A stretch of DNA of 38,362 nucleotides from Nitrospira sp. CR1.2 (GCA_014055495.1 WIAG01000036.1:1-38362); one strand, 5' to 3'; counted from the first letter of the stretch, positions 8,139 to 16,534 are shown. Made by a program: numbers and translations. The notes: generated by a model not told the origin, from the sequence alone.

Positions 8139-9551
8139 TCACTCCTGAGGCGTTGCGGGCTCCGGATGCCCTCCATTCTCGGGCCGGCTGATTCCCAAGG
8201 TATCCATGCGATACTTCAACATGCGTCGGCTGATGCCCAGCATGGTGGCCGCATGCGTTTGTACGTAGGTAGTTCGCTTGAGCGCGTCCAGGATAATTTC
8301 CCGCTCGAATTCCATGACGGCCTTCTCCAGCGACATGCGTCCCGCGAGCGTGTCGTCCCGAAGGGAGCTTGATCGTGTATCGGTCCGGAGGATGTTGGGC
8401 AGATGCTCGGGCGTGATCACGGGTGAGCCCTTCGACCAGATAAATGCCTGTTCGATGATGTTTTCCATCTCGCGCACGTTTCCCGGCCAGGGGTAATGCG
8501 AGATCAATTCCAACGCGTCTTTGGTGAACTCCTGCGACGGTCGCTTTTCTTCTTCGATGCGTTTCGCGAGAAAGTGTTTGGCCAGCAGGGCGATGTCCTC
8601 TCCGCGTTCGCGGAGCGGAGGCAAATACAGCGCGATGACGTTGATGCGATAGTACAAGTCTTCACGAAACTGGTTCTTCCGAACCATGTCATCGAGATTT
8701 TTGTTGGTGGCTGCAACGATGCGGACATCGACCTTGATGGACTGCACGCCGCCGACTCTGGTGAATTCCCGTTCCTGGAGCACGCGGAGGAGCTTGGCTT
8801 GTGTCGCCGGGCTGAGGTCCCCGATTTCGTCGAGAAAAAGCGTGCCGGTATTCGCCAATTCGAACTGCCCCACCCGTCGGGCCGTGGCATCGGTAAACGA
8901 GCCCTTTTCGTGGCCGAACAATTCACTTTCGATGAGGGTTTCCGGCAAGGCCGCGCAGTTCAGGGCCACGAACGGACGATCGCGGCGCGCGCTGTTGTAG
9001 TGAATGGCTTTGGCCACTAATTCTTTTCCAGTTCCGCTCTCGCCGGTGACCAGGACGGTGGTACGACTATCGGCTACCTGCTCGATCTTAGCGTAGATCT
9101 CCTGCATGGACGGGCTTTTCCCGATCAGATTGTGAAATGCGTAGCGTTGGACGACCTGGGCCCGCAACTGTCGGACTTCGTGTTCCAATTCCTGTTTGCC
9201 CAGGGTCCGTTCGATCACGATTTGCAGTTCTTCCACGTCGAACGGCTTCGACAGGTAGTCGGCCGCTCCGAGCTTCATGGCATCGACGGCCGTTTTCACC
9301 GCTTTCGTGCCGGTCAGCATGATGACCGGCACGAGGCGATTTTCAGTCCGCATGGTCTGCAGCGCCGACAGCCCGTCCGCACCGGGTAGAATGACATCCA
9401 GCAGCACCAGGTCAGGGGCGTCATGCTTGAACATTCGGAGCCCCTCAGCGGCATCGGCCGCTTCCAGAATCTCGTAGGTCGGTTCCAGCACCGTTCTGAG
9501 CGAGGCGCGTACCCGTGGCTCGTCATCGACAAGTAGGACTCGTTTCTTCAT
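8139..9551 (-). CDS. Sigma-54-dependent response regulator (NtrC/AtoC type)
   Basis: 470 residues in three domains. The receiver (1-125) has D9/D10, phospho-acceptor D52 in LVLLDVILPG, T80 and K102. The AAA+ sigma-54 interaction domain (140-380) has Walker A GESGTGKE at 170-177, Walker B TLFLDEIGDL near 237-246, and arginine-finger region YYRINVI. The Fis-type DNA-binding helix-turn-helix is at the C-terminus (THAATMLGISRRMLKYRM). The sigma-54 contact loop, normally GAFTGA, reads GSFTDA at 217-222; the central F-T is kept. The gene starts one base after the stop of the histidine kinase gene, so the two are almost certainly a cognate pair. Target promoters are not evident in the window. Confidence 0.93.
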   Translation of the reverse strand: MKKRVLLVDDEPRVRASLRTVLEPTYEILEAADAAEGLRMFKHDAPDLVLLDVILPGADGLSALQTMRTENRLVPVIMLTGTKAVKTAVDAMKLGAADYLSKPFDVEELQIVIERTLGKQELEHEVRQLRAQVVQRYAFHNLIGKSPSMQEIYAKIEQVADSRTTVLVTGESGTGKELVAKAIHYNSARRDRPFVALNCAALPETLIESELFGHEKGSFTDATARRVGQFELANTGTLFLDEIGDLSPATQAKLLRVLQEREFTRVGGVQSIKVDVRIVAATNKNLDDMVRKNQFREDLYYRINVIALYLPPLRERGEDIALLAKHFLAKRIEEEKRPSQEFTKDALELISHYPWPGNVREMENIIEQAFIWSKGSPVITPEHLPNILRTDTRSSSLRDDTLAGRMSLEKAVMEFEREIILDALKRTTYVQTHAATMLGISRRMLKYRMDTLGISRPENGGHPEPATPQE

Positions 9552-9552
9552 G

Positions 9553-10836
9553 TTACTCCCGTACTCCTGCGCCTGTGGCGCCGCGATCCGGCACCGGAAG
9601 ATTGACGGAAAACGTGGACCCTGCTCCGACTTGGCTTTCGACGCTCAACGTCCCGCCATGCTCTCGGACGATCTGGTGTGCGGTGGTGAGTCCGAGACCC
9701 GCGCCATCCCCCGCACTGTTTGAATGTTTGGTTGTGAAAAAGGGGTCGAAAATATGCTCCAGATGCTCGAGGGCAATTCCACAGCCTTCGTCTTCGACCT
9801 GCAGTTGTACCCAGGATGTGCGGCCGGTCCTGGGCAACAGTCTGGTGTGAAGACGAATAGCACCGTTGCCCGAGGGCATCGCATCGAGCGCATTCAGCAG
9901 CAGATTCAGCAGAACCTGTTTGATTTGTTGGCGGTCGAGAAGGAGAAGGGGTAATTCAGGAGCCAGCAGAGTTTGCAATTCAATGTCGCGTCGTGACGCG
10001 GTTGAGGACACAAAGCCGATGCAGGAGGTCACCAACTCGTTCAGGTCTACTTCGGAAGGTTGGGGCGTCATGTAGCTGGCGTAGTCGAGAATCTCATGCA
10101 GGAGACGTTCGATGCGGTGAATGTCCTCAAGTGCAAGTGCGCTGAATTCCTTGATGAAGACGGGATCCTGCTGCCGCTGAGGGGCCAACTGGACAAATGT
10201 CTTGATCGATGTCAGCGGGTTTCGGATTTCATGGGCGAAGCCGCCCGCCATAATCTCCAATGAACGCAGTCGGTCTGTTCGCCTCATTAAGGTGGAGGAT
10301 CGGCGGAGGTCATCCTGAGCCAGATAGTGGTCCAATGTCGTGCCTGCGATTCGCGCCAGGGTTTCGGCAAGTGCTCTTTGATGCTCATCAAGGGAACGGT
10401 TCTGATCGATCGGCCCAAGCGTGCAGACGCCGAGCAGTCTCGCTTTGTTCCGGAGCGCCAGGCAGAGCGCGGTATCCGTGACCAGCATAGCCCGACCCGT
10501 TGCTGATGTGGGGGGATGGTCGGACCGAAGCAAGGACGGCTTGTCGGAAAGACCGTGAATCAGAGGATGCTCACCGGGCAAGACCAGGGGTAATCCGGCA
10601 CGGTGCTCCTGCCGGAGTGAGGCAATGAGGCGATAGTGATCACCCTCAGGCTCCCGTATCCAGAGGCCGCCCTGCGGCAGATGTGTCTGGTGAGAGAGGT
10701 TCGTGAGCAGAACATGGCCAAGGTGTGAAACATCGGTGGCTCCTCCGACGGCTTCAGAAAACTCGCTGATGATTCTGAGTATTTCCACAGAGCCTTGATG
10801 AATGGAGATCTGCCGACTGGACGGGTGGAGTGTCAT
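9553..10836 (-). CDS. Soluble sensor histidine kinase with GAF domain
   Basis: 427 residues from ATG 10836. The frame is open to 11001, but that extension overlaps the upstream gene and looks random, so the shorter form is preferred. No membrane segment is visible, so the signal is cytoplasmic. Residues about 15-180 form a GAF sensor domain. The dimerisation/phospho-acceptor helix reads GGFAHEIRNPLTSIK with the acceptor His at 202. The ATPase domain (about 300-425) has N-box LLNLLLNALDAMP, G1 VEDEGCGIA, F-box IFDPFFTTK and G2 GAGLGLTTAHQIV, so all catalytic boxes are present. It is immediately followed by the sigma-54 regulator (1-base gap), its likely phosphorylation target. The hybrid protein gene ends 106 bases upstream and may be another partner. 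Confidence 0.92.
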   Translation of the reverse strand: MTLHPSSRQISIHQGSVEILRIISEFSEAVGGATDVSHLGHVLLTNLSHQTHLPQGGLWIREPEGDHYRLIASLRQEHRAGLPLVLPGEHPLIHGLSDKPSLLRSDHPPTSATGRAMLVTDTALCLALRNKARLLGVCTLGPIDQNRSLDEHQRALAETLARIAGTTLDHYLAQDDLRRSSTLMRRTDRLRSLEIMAGGFAHEIRNPLTSIKTFVQLAPQRQQDPVFIKEFSALALEDIHRIERLLHEILDYASYMTPQPSEVDLNELVTSCIGFVSSTASRRDIELQTLLAPELPLLLLDRQQIKQVLLNLLLNALDAMPSGNGAIRLHTRLLPRTGRTSWVQLQVEDEGCGIALEHLEHIFDPFFTTKHSNSAGDGAGLGLTTAHQIVREHGGTLSVESQVGAGSTFSVNLPVPDRGATGAGVRE

Positions 10837-10942
10837 AGTCTTGCAAGGGAAATGCCGGGCCACACACCTGGCTGTTCTCGGTGTCGCCAAGCTGGTTGCA
10901 CGTTGTGTGCTAGTGAGCGAAGTATATATGCGAGGTTGGGTT

Positions 10943-13900
10943 TCAGCCAGCGGAATCAGGTTTTTCAGCGGCGGCGAGGAGAAGCTGACCCGAGAGTGCA
11001 CGTAAGAGTCTCGGTGGGGCAGGCGTGACGTGCGCGAGGTAGCCGATCAAGGCCTCCTCCTCCATCGTGTGCAGCTGTCCGATGCGCAGGGCCATGCAAC
11101 ATTGGCCCATTCGATTCAAGGTCGTGCGAGCCTCGCCCGTGAACGCATCCAGCCCGAGTTCCGGTAAAGACCGCCGGTAAAGGCGAGCCACGTCTGCCGA
11201 GGGTGTAAATGCACTGATGACGAGTTTTCCTCCGGGCTTGAGTACTCGGAACAGTTCACGCAGTACGTGGAGGGGAGAGTGGGCGAAGGTCAGGGAGAGA
11301 TTGGCGACAATACGATCAAATGAGTGGTCGGCGAATGGGAGCGCCTCCGCGGATCGGCTCAGCGCCCATTGGCGATGGATCGGCGTTGCGCCGGACATGC
11401 GACCGGAGAAGAGTTGCTCGACGTGGTGCAGGGCGCTTCCGGTCGCTTCTCGTGCCTGCTGGAGTGCCATGGGAGAGAAGTCGGTGCCGACATAGTGAAG
11501 CCGTGCTCCAGGCCTCCGGGTTTGGGCGCGAAGGTGGTAGGAGAGATTGAGCAGCAGCAATCGAGCAAAGGAATGCAGTCCGCATCCGACATCGAGGATC
11601 GTGAGGTTTCCGTCGAATGGCTGGAGTAGTTGATACAACTGATCAACCGTGTGCCAATGTGCGGGTAGGTCGTCGAGGGTGGAAGCCACGTCGGAGTAGG
11701 CCTTCCAAAGCCGTTCGCGGCCGGCTGCGCCCAGTGAGTACTTGATGCGCAATCGATCCAATTCCACCCGGGCACGAGCGGCTGTCGTGTGGGAGAGCGT
11801 GGGAGCGGCAATGGGGGAAGGTTCTTTCGGGCCGTGTCCTGGTTGACAGAGTTGTAGAAGTTGCTGAGAACTTGCCGTGAGCAGTGACGGTGTGAGGCCA
11901 CCGGCGGTTGGCGTAGGTGGCGACAGACTGACTTTTCTGGCTCTCGATCCAAGCTGATTCATCGCATCGCTGAGGACGGCAGGCGATGGTTCGGGAATGG
12001 CAATATCCGGCGCCGCTTCCGCTGTCGTGAGGATCACCACGTCCGTGGCGCAATGCGAAAGATCCTCGTGGAGCGCTGCGATATTTGTGTACTGCGAGGC
12101 AACCGCATCCGCGAGGAAATGATCGATGTCGAGTGGAAGGCCCAGCAAGTTGCCCAATCCCAGTCTGGTTCCTGTGAGATGTTCCTGTACCAGATCTCGC
12201 TGATGCAGGGTGGATAGACAACTCCGGAGGTCGAGCGTTGGATTGAGGAGAATCAGCCGATGCAGCCGTCTCTGCCAATCTTGCCGGCGCAGCGCAATCC
12301 GTCCGAGAAGATCGGACGCCAGCAGCGTGAGCGGTGTATTCGGCCACTGTGTGTGGGTATAGGTGAGGATCGAGTCGAGATCGTCCTCCATCGAGGTAAA
12401 GGTGGTGTGCGATGGATCTCCCTCGCTCAGGCCGATGTGACGGCTATGATCGTACCGTAAGACTCGAAGCCCGGCCGCGGCCATGGCATAGGCAACGGCC
12501 ACATACTGTTGCTGAGTCGTACCGTATCCAGGGCAGAGCAGAATCAGGGGGACCTGCTCTGTGGCGGCTTCTCCGGAATGATCGTAAGACAGCGCGAGTT
12601 GATACCCCTCATGATTCTGAACCGTGCGCGACTCCGTGAGGATGGGGGAGTCCGGACGGGGTGTGAAGTGTTCATGAAACAGATTGCTGTGGTCGGCGAT
12701 GATGCGTCGGAGTTCATGCTCCTGCGCGGGGGAAAGACGGTCGAAGCGCACTCCGATACAGGTTGCTGCATGCCCCGACTGACCGACTGGTCGTGCTGAA
12801 CGTCGTTGAGCATATGACCAGACAACACGGGCATTCCATGGTTGCCGCGAGGCGTGCGGCTCATGGCGCTCCGACGAGGGGCCGGCTGGTTCGAGAGGAA
12901 ATAGGTGTAGCGCGAGATGACTCTCTGTAGAGTCGATGCCAGCTGGCAGCTCCAGGCATGCGCCATCCAGGCTGAGATTCACGAATTGACCCACCAGTCG
13001 GTGCGAAGGGTTGTGGGGGGCGACCAACTGAACGGAATAGATGAGTCTGAGGCGGGTGGTCTCGCGGCGCTCCGTTGCCGGTTGCACAAACGACGGCAGG
13101 GTGGGAGTGTGGGGCTCGACTGACGTGGCGGTGGGCAGAATCAAGCCTTCGAAGCTGATGGTCGTTGAGCCATCCTGCAGCCCATCAAGCAAGGATCGGA
13201 GCACATTGCGGTCCTGCTCAACGTTGAGTAAGAACGTAATGGCAAACTCTTTTAGGTCGGGGAGTGAGGCGTCCGCTGTATCCGAGGGTCGTTCGTGTAC
13301 GACACCCTGCAATTCGAGAAAACTTACCGGTGTCTTGATGACGATATAGGCCGGTTGTAGATGAATCGACGTCGAGTTGTCTCGAATAGTGACAAGGGCT
13401 CCCCCGGTGCTCATATTTCGTAGGACGCCACGAAGTGTGCTTCCTCCGATCGACAACTGAACAGGAAGTGAAACACGTGTACGTTCGGACCGACGCCGCT
13501 CAGGTTGAACGCGGGCAGCCTTCTGCTCCCGCTCTCCTCCCCTCATGGGGACGCGAGAGAGGCCTTTCGATACCGTGGTCTGACGTTCGGGCTGAGCAAT
13601 CTGCGAGGAACGATCCGTCATTGCAGGAATACAAACCGAAATGGTGAGCTGCCTATCGCCTGGATGTTCGATGTGAATGCTGCCCCCATGAGCCTGAACG
13701 ATCGTATGAGCTTGGAGCAGCTGTTCTGCCGACATCGTTTCGGGGGATTCATCGGTCGACCGTACGTCCATATCTGCGACCGCTGCTCGAATACTAAAGC
13801 TGGCGAATGTGCGCGTGGGTTCAGTCTGTGCCGGCCTATTGTGCTGGGCTATCGACGGGCGTTCGTTTTCAAGACGACCTGTTTCTATGGTGAGGTTGAC

Positions 13901-15232
13901 GGAGAGGTGGGGAGTGGACACGCAACGTCGTGCGAAACCGATGAGGATGTGCACGAGGTTCTCGAGGTCCGTAGGAGATCCAAGAATGGCCGGGGTTTGC
14001 TGTCCCAATTGGCTGGTGAGCACGATGCCTGCCCCATCTGGGGCTTGGTGTATCGACTGCGCAACGGTTTGAAGGATATCGTTGAGGTTGAGAGGAATAA
14101 ACTCGACAGGGTGGGCGGAGATGACTTGCGCGAGATGGTGGCTCAGTTGGTTCGCGCGCGACGCTTTGGCGATCATCGTTTCAACATGCTGCTCGATTCT
14201 GCTGTGCTGGATCGACGTCAGTAGCCGCTGCGAGTCCTGGAGTAACGTGGTAAGTGGCTGCTGCAATTGACGGGACACTCGAGCGGCTTCGCGCGTGAGT
14301 GTGAGTTGTCGATCGGATTCCCGGAGGCGGGATTCTAACTCCGCCAGGCGATCCTGTTGCGCTTTCTCATGCGACAGGTCGTGAAGCAACCCGACGGTGC
14401 CCAGATAACGATTCGTGGAGTCGAAGATTCCCTTGGCCGTTACTTCGACGGGTACGGTCAGCGTCGGGGTATCCGGTCGAGGCTTGCGATGCAGTGTGAT
14501 CTCAAGTTTTCGCGTGGAGCGACTGCCTGCCCGGCGCTCGTTCAACCGGAAGCGCCCCAACTGTTCGTGTTGCGGCGCGAGGAGAATCGAATAGTGTCGG
14601 CCCGCAAGTTCCTCTGGGGTGTACCCCAGCAAGGCGGTCACGGCTGCGCCGACGTAGACAAATCGACCCTCTGCGTCGAGTTCATAGAGTAAGTCGCTGA
14701 GTGTTTCAATGAATCGCAAATGTCGTTGAAAGGTGTGGTCCAATTTCATTTGGAGGTCACGCTTTTCAACGGCCTCTTGTACGGAGAACAGCAGTTCGGT
14801 GATGAAGCCGGGAGATTGTTTGAGCAGGAGGAAGTCGGCCCCGTTTTGTAGGGCCTGGAGTGCAGTGTGCGAATCATGGTCGTTCGTCTGGAGCAAGATC
14901 GCCGCATGGGGGGCATGCCGACGAAGGCGGGCGATGACATCCATTCCACGTTCGGGAGCCAACTCCTGATCGATAAGAATGATGTGCCAGTCACCCTGTT
15001 GGCTGAAGGTCAGCGCGTCTTCCGAGGTGTAGCCGGCTTCGATGCGACAACCGGAGAAGAAGTTACGTAGGGTGGTCGTGACCAGTTTGATTTCTTCGGG
15101 ATGTTCGTTGATGAGCAGGATGTTCAGCGATGGTTCCGGCAGGGACATGGAAGATCTCATGCTCGTCAAGCGGGGGTGTGATCGGAGTGCCCGGCGCATG
15201 CTGCGCAAGAGGTCGGGGCTGTACCACGGCAC
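10943..15232 (-). CDS. Giant hybrid regulator: REC-PAS-pseudokinase-PilZ-PilZ-LuxD-like hydrolase-methyltransferase
   Basis: One open frame of 1429 codons without interruption. Receiver 36-155: phospho-acceptor D88 in IILIDQELA, T116, K138, but the acidic pair reads N42-E43. PAS 168-285 (LLYELDAEGRFVYVG, LLGYTPEEL). A coiled coil (287-315) leads to an HisKA-like helix, SRQLQQPLTTL, with Arg321 where the phospho-acceptor His should be. An ATPase-like region (380-540) keeps only IVQAHGGSI and lacks the Gly boxes. Two PilZ domains, c-di-GMP binding in known cases, follow: R580xxxR584 with N606xSxxG611, and R723xxxR727 with N752xSxxG757. A LuxD-like alpha/beta hydrolase at 865-1130 has RYDHSRHIGLSEGD. 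A class I methyltransferase at 1160-1345 has ILDVGCG, VGTDFSP, FDRIVANLSL and RVLKPGG. The GTG at 15232 gives the longest form; ATG 15160 or 15148 lies closer to the receiver and may be the true start. Substrates are unknown. Confidence 0.85.
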   Translation of the reverse strand: MPWYSPDLLRSMRRALRSHPRLTSMRSSMSLPEPSLNILLINEHPEEIKLVTTTLRNFFSGCRIEAGYTSEDALTFSQQGDWHIILIDQELAPERGMDVIARLRRHAPHAAILLQTNDHDSHTALQALQNGADFLLLKQSPGFITELLFSVQEAVEKRDLQMKLDHTFQRHLRFIETLSDLLYELDAEGRFVYVGAAVTALLGYTPEELAGRHYSILLAPQHEQLGRFRLNERRAGSRSTRKLEITLHRKPRPDTPTLTVPVEVTAKGIFDSTNRYLGTVGLLHDLSHEKAQQDRLAELESRLRESDRQLTLTREAARVSRQLQQPLTTLLQDSQRLLTSIQHSRIEQHVETMIAKASRANQLSHHLAQVISAHPVEFIPLNLNDILQTVAQSIHQAPDGAGIVLTSQLGQQTPAILGSPTDLENLVHILIGFARRCVSTPHLSVNLTIETGRLENERPSIAQHNRPAQTEPTRTFASFSIRAAVADMDVRSTDESPETMSAEQLLQAHTIVQAHGGSIHIEHPGDRQLTISVCIPAMTDRSSQIAQPERQTTVSKGLSRVPMRGGEREQKAARVQPERRRSERTRVSLPVQLSIGGSTLRGVLRNMSTGGALVTIRDNSTSIHLQPAYIVIKTPVSFLELQGVVHERPSDTADASLPDLKEFAITFLLNVEQDRNVLRSLLDGLQDGSTTISFEGLILPTATSVEPHTPTLPSFVQPATERRETTRLRLIYSVQLVAPHNPSHRLVGQFVNLSLDGACLELPAGIDSTESHLALHLFPLEPAGPSSERHEPHASRQPWNARVVWSYAQRRSARPVGQSGHAATCIGVRFDRLSPAQEHELRRIIADHSNLFHEHFTPRPDSPILTESRTVQNHEGYQLALSYDHSGEAATEQVPLILLCPGYGTTQQQYVAVAYAMAAAGLRVLRYDHSRHIGLSEGDPSHTTFTSMEDDLDSILTYTHTQWPNTPLTLLASDLLGRIALRRQDWQRRLHRLILLNPTLDLRSCLSTLHQRDLVQEHLTGTRLGLGNLLGLPLDIDHFLADAVASQYTNIAALHEDLSHCATDVVILTTAEAAPDIAIPEPSPAVLSDAMNQLGSRARKVSLSPPTPTAGGLTPSLLTASSQQLLQLCQPGHGPKEPSPIAAPTLSHTTAARARVELDRLRIKYSLGAAGRERLWKAYSDVASTLDDLPAHWHTVDQLYQLLQPFDGNLTILDVGCGLHSFARLLLLNLSYHLRAQTRRPGARLHYVGTDFSPMALQQAREATGSALHHVEQLFSGRMSGATPIHRQWALSRSAEALPFADHSFDRIVANLSLTFAHSPLHVLRELFRVLKPGGKLVISAFTPSADVARLYRRSLPELGLDAFTGEARTTLNRMGQCCMALRIGQLHTMEEEALIGYLAHVTPAPPRLLRALSGQLLLAAAEKPDSAG

Positions 15233-15532
15233 AGCAATGAACAGGCTCTCCTCTTTGGAGGGGAAACTGCGTCCTTGGAAAGCCGGTCGGTGTGCATGGA
15301 TGGTTCAATATCATACACCTTCTTGAGAATCCCAGTCCGCTGCCCGAGGGGGCGGATCTACTTCCGTAGGGTCGAGTGAAGCGCGGGCGGACGGAATCGC
15401 TCCGCCTGCATGCTCGGGGAGTGCGTTGTGACGGGCAGGCGTTAGGTGAGGGGATGGATCGGGCGCGGGACAGATTTTTCACTGGCGGGGCCACCACAGC
15501 GCACGGTGCACGGTGGCCCCGCTGTGCTCGGC
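15233..15532. other. Intergenic region without a recognisable gene
   Basis: About 300 bases upstream of the hybrid regulator and downstream of the copper-protein gene. Short open frames occur on both strands but show no family resemblance. A TATGATATT stretch on the minus strand, near 15307-15315, could be a -10 element for the hybrid regulator, but no convincing -35 is seen. The only clear structure is the hairpin at 15485-15522. Confidence 0.4.
15485..15522 (-). terminator. GC-rich hairpin after the copper-protein gene, possible terminator
   Basis: GCGGGGCCACC (15485-15495) pairs perfectly with GGTGGCCCCGC (15512-15522), an 11-bp stem with a 16-base loop. It lies 10 bases past the stop of the leftward gene ending at 15533. 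No U tract follows in the leftward direction (the transcript would continue with an A run), so it is not a standard intrinsic terminator. It may protect the mRNA 3' end or act with Rho. Confidence 0.35.
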
Positions 15533-16534
15533 CTAGCGTGCCGACGCGGTGTTTGCGTCTTGCGGACAGGCACCTGGCGTCATGTACAGAAGGTAGTTCC
15601 CCATCCCGTGTTGAATATTGGGGTTATGTAACGGGTGGTGGTGAACCATGACCATTTCATAGTCATCCTGCTTGGTGACGGTGAACCCCTTCCCGTCTCG
15701 GTACACTTGATGAGGGAGGAAATCACGGAACGTGCCGTCCGCATCGACCTCAGGAACGGTGCGGAGGAGCGTCTTCTGAGCAGTCTTGTTCTCGAGCGCG
15801 ACCATGAGAAGTTCGTCGTGCCCGTGCGGATAGGCAAATTTTACACAGCCGTCCATGTTGAATTTCAGCGGTGCCGACAGAACCGACACCCCGGGCTTAA
15901 TCTCGATGCCTTCGTCCGTCTGATCCGCGCCACGCTGGCCGAATTTGCTGTAACAGACGATGTTCACGCCCACCTGGTAGACGTCCATTTCCTGCACCTT
16001 CGTGCCCTTGGGAGCGACATACATCGTGAAGCGGGCCATGACATCCTTCGTCGGGGGGGCCTTATGATAGAAGGCCACGACCGACATGAGGTTCTGTTCC
16101 TTCCCGAGCTTGACGCCATACCCTTCAGGGAAACGAGCTTCCGTCATTTCCAAGCCGGCCCCGGCAAAAAAGAGCGGTTCGCCGTCGCACGAGACGCTGG
16201 GTTTGTCATTGTTCAGCATGAGAATGTGATGAAGATAATTCTTGGGAAGCGGTTTGCCGTCCTTTGTAAAGACCTCGGATTTGTAGCCGATCATATACGT
16301 GTCTTCGAGCAGCTGAAACACCTTCTTCGGCATACTGGATGCCAAGTCGCCGTCGTGGCCGGTGGGAAGGTCGACCGGACCGAAGGTCAATGTGACGGTG
16401 TGGTCGTCGATGGCCAGCGTGGTTTGGCCTAGGCTGGGCATGGTGGGGATGGCGTGATGCGCATGCCCGCCGTCGGCGTAGGCCGGACCGGTAATTCCCA
16501 AGAGTAAGCCCATTACTAGAAACACACGATTCAT
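15533..16534 (-). CDS. Secreted protein with the copper-ligand pattern of peptidylglycine/dopamine monooxygenases
   Basis: 333 residues from ATG 16534, preceded by GAGGAGGAG; upstream in-frame codons are not needed. Residues 1-20 are a signal peptide (cut after AYA), followed by a His-rich mature start (GGHAHHA). The ligand pattern parallels the two-copper PHM family. H102-H103 sit in YLHHILMLNND (PHM has HHMLL). H157 is in AFYHKAP. H237-x-H239 is in AYPHGHDELL. M311 is in HGMGNYLLYM, which resembles the MCNLYIMYY region around the PHM methionine ligand. If correct, it is a periplasmic or outer-surface copper enzyme or copper-binding protein. I know of no substrate. The family link is by eye and remote; it could instead be a non-catalytic cupredoxin-like copper carrier. 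It lies 73 bases after the SnoaL-like gene on the same strand. Confidence 0.7.
   Translation of the reverse strand: MNRVFLVMGLLLGITGPAYADGGHAHHAIPTMPSLGQTTLAIDDHTVTLTFGPVDLPTGHDGDLASSMPKKVFQLLEDTYMIGYKSEVFTKDGKPLPKNYLHHILMLNNDKPSVSCDGEPLFFAGAGLEMTEARFPEGYGVKLGKEQNLMSVVAFYHKAPPTKDVMARFTMYVAPKGTKVQEMDVYQVGVNIVCYSKFGQRGADQTDEGIEIKPGVSVLSAPLKFNMDGCVKFAYPHGHDELLMVALENKTAQKTLLRTVPEVDADGTFRDFLPHQVYRDGKGFTVTKQDDYEMVMVHHHPLHNPNIQHGMGNYLLYMTPGACPQDANTASAR

Noticed and set aside
10837-11001. N-terminal extension of the GAF histidine kinase overlapping the hybrid gene
   Set aside because: The extension has no domain similarity and would overlap the upstream gene by 59 bases; the ATG at 10836 is at the natural GAF start.
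11843-12640. LuxD-like segment as evidence of a bioluminescence (lux) operon
   Set aside because: No luciferase, reductase or synthetase genes are nearby and the catalytic residues appear lost.
15485-15522. Standard intrinsic terminator
   Set aside because: The stem is perfect but no U run follows in the direction of transcription; kept only as a low-confidence terminator candidate.
15635-16432. Rightward open frame of 265 codons opposite the copper-protein gene
   Set aside because: The minus strand has a signal peptide, a strong Shine-Dalgarno and ordered copper ligands; the opposite frame is a shadow.
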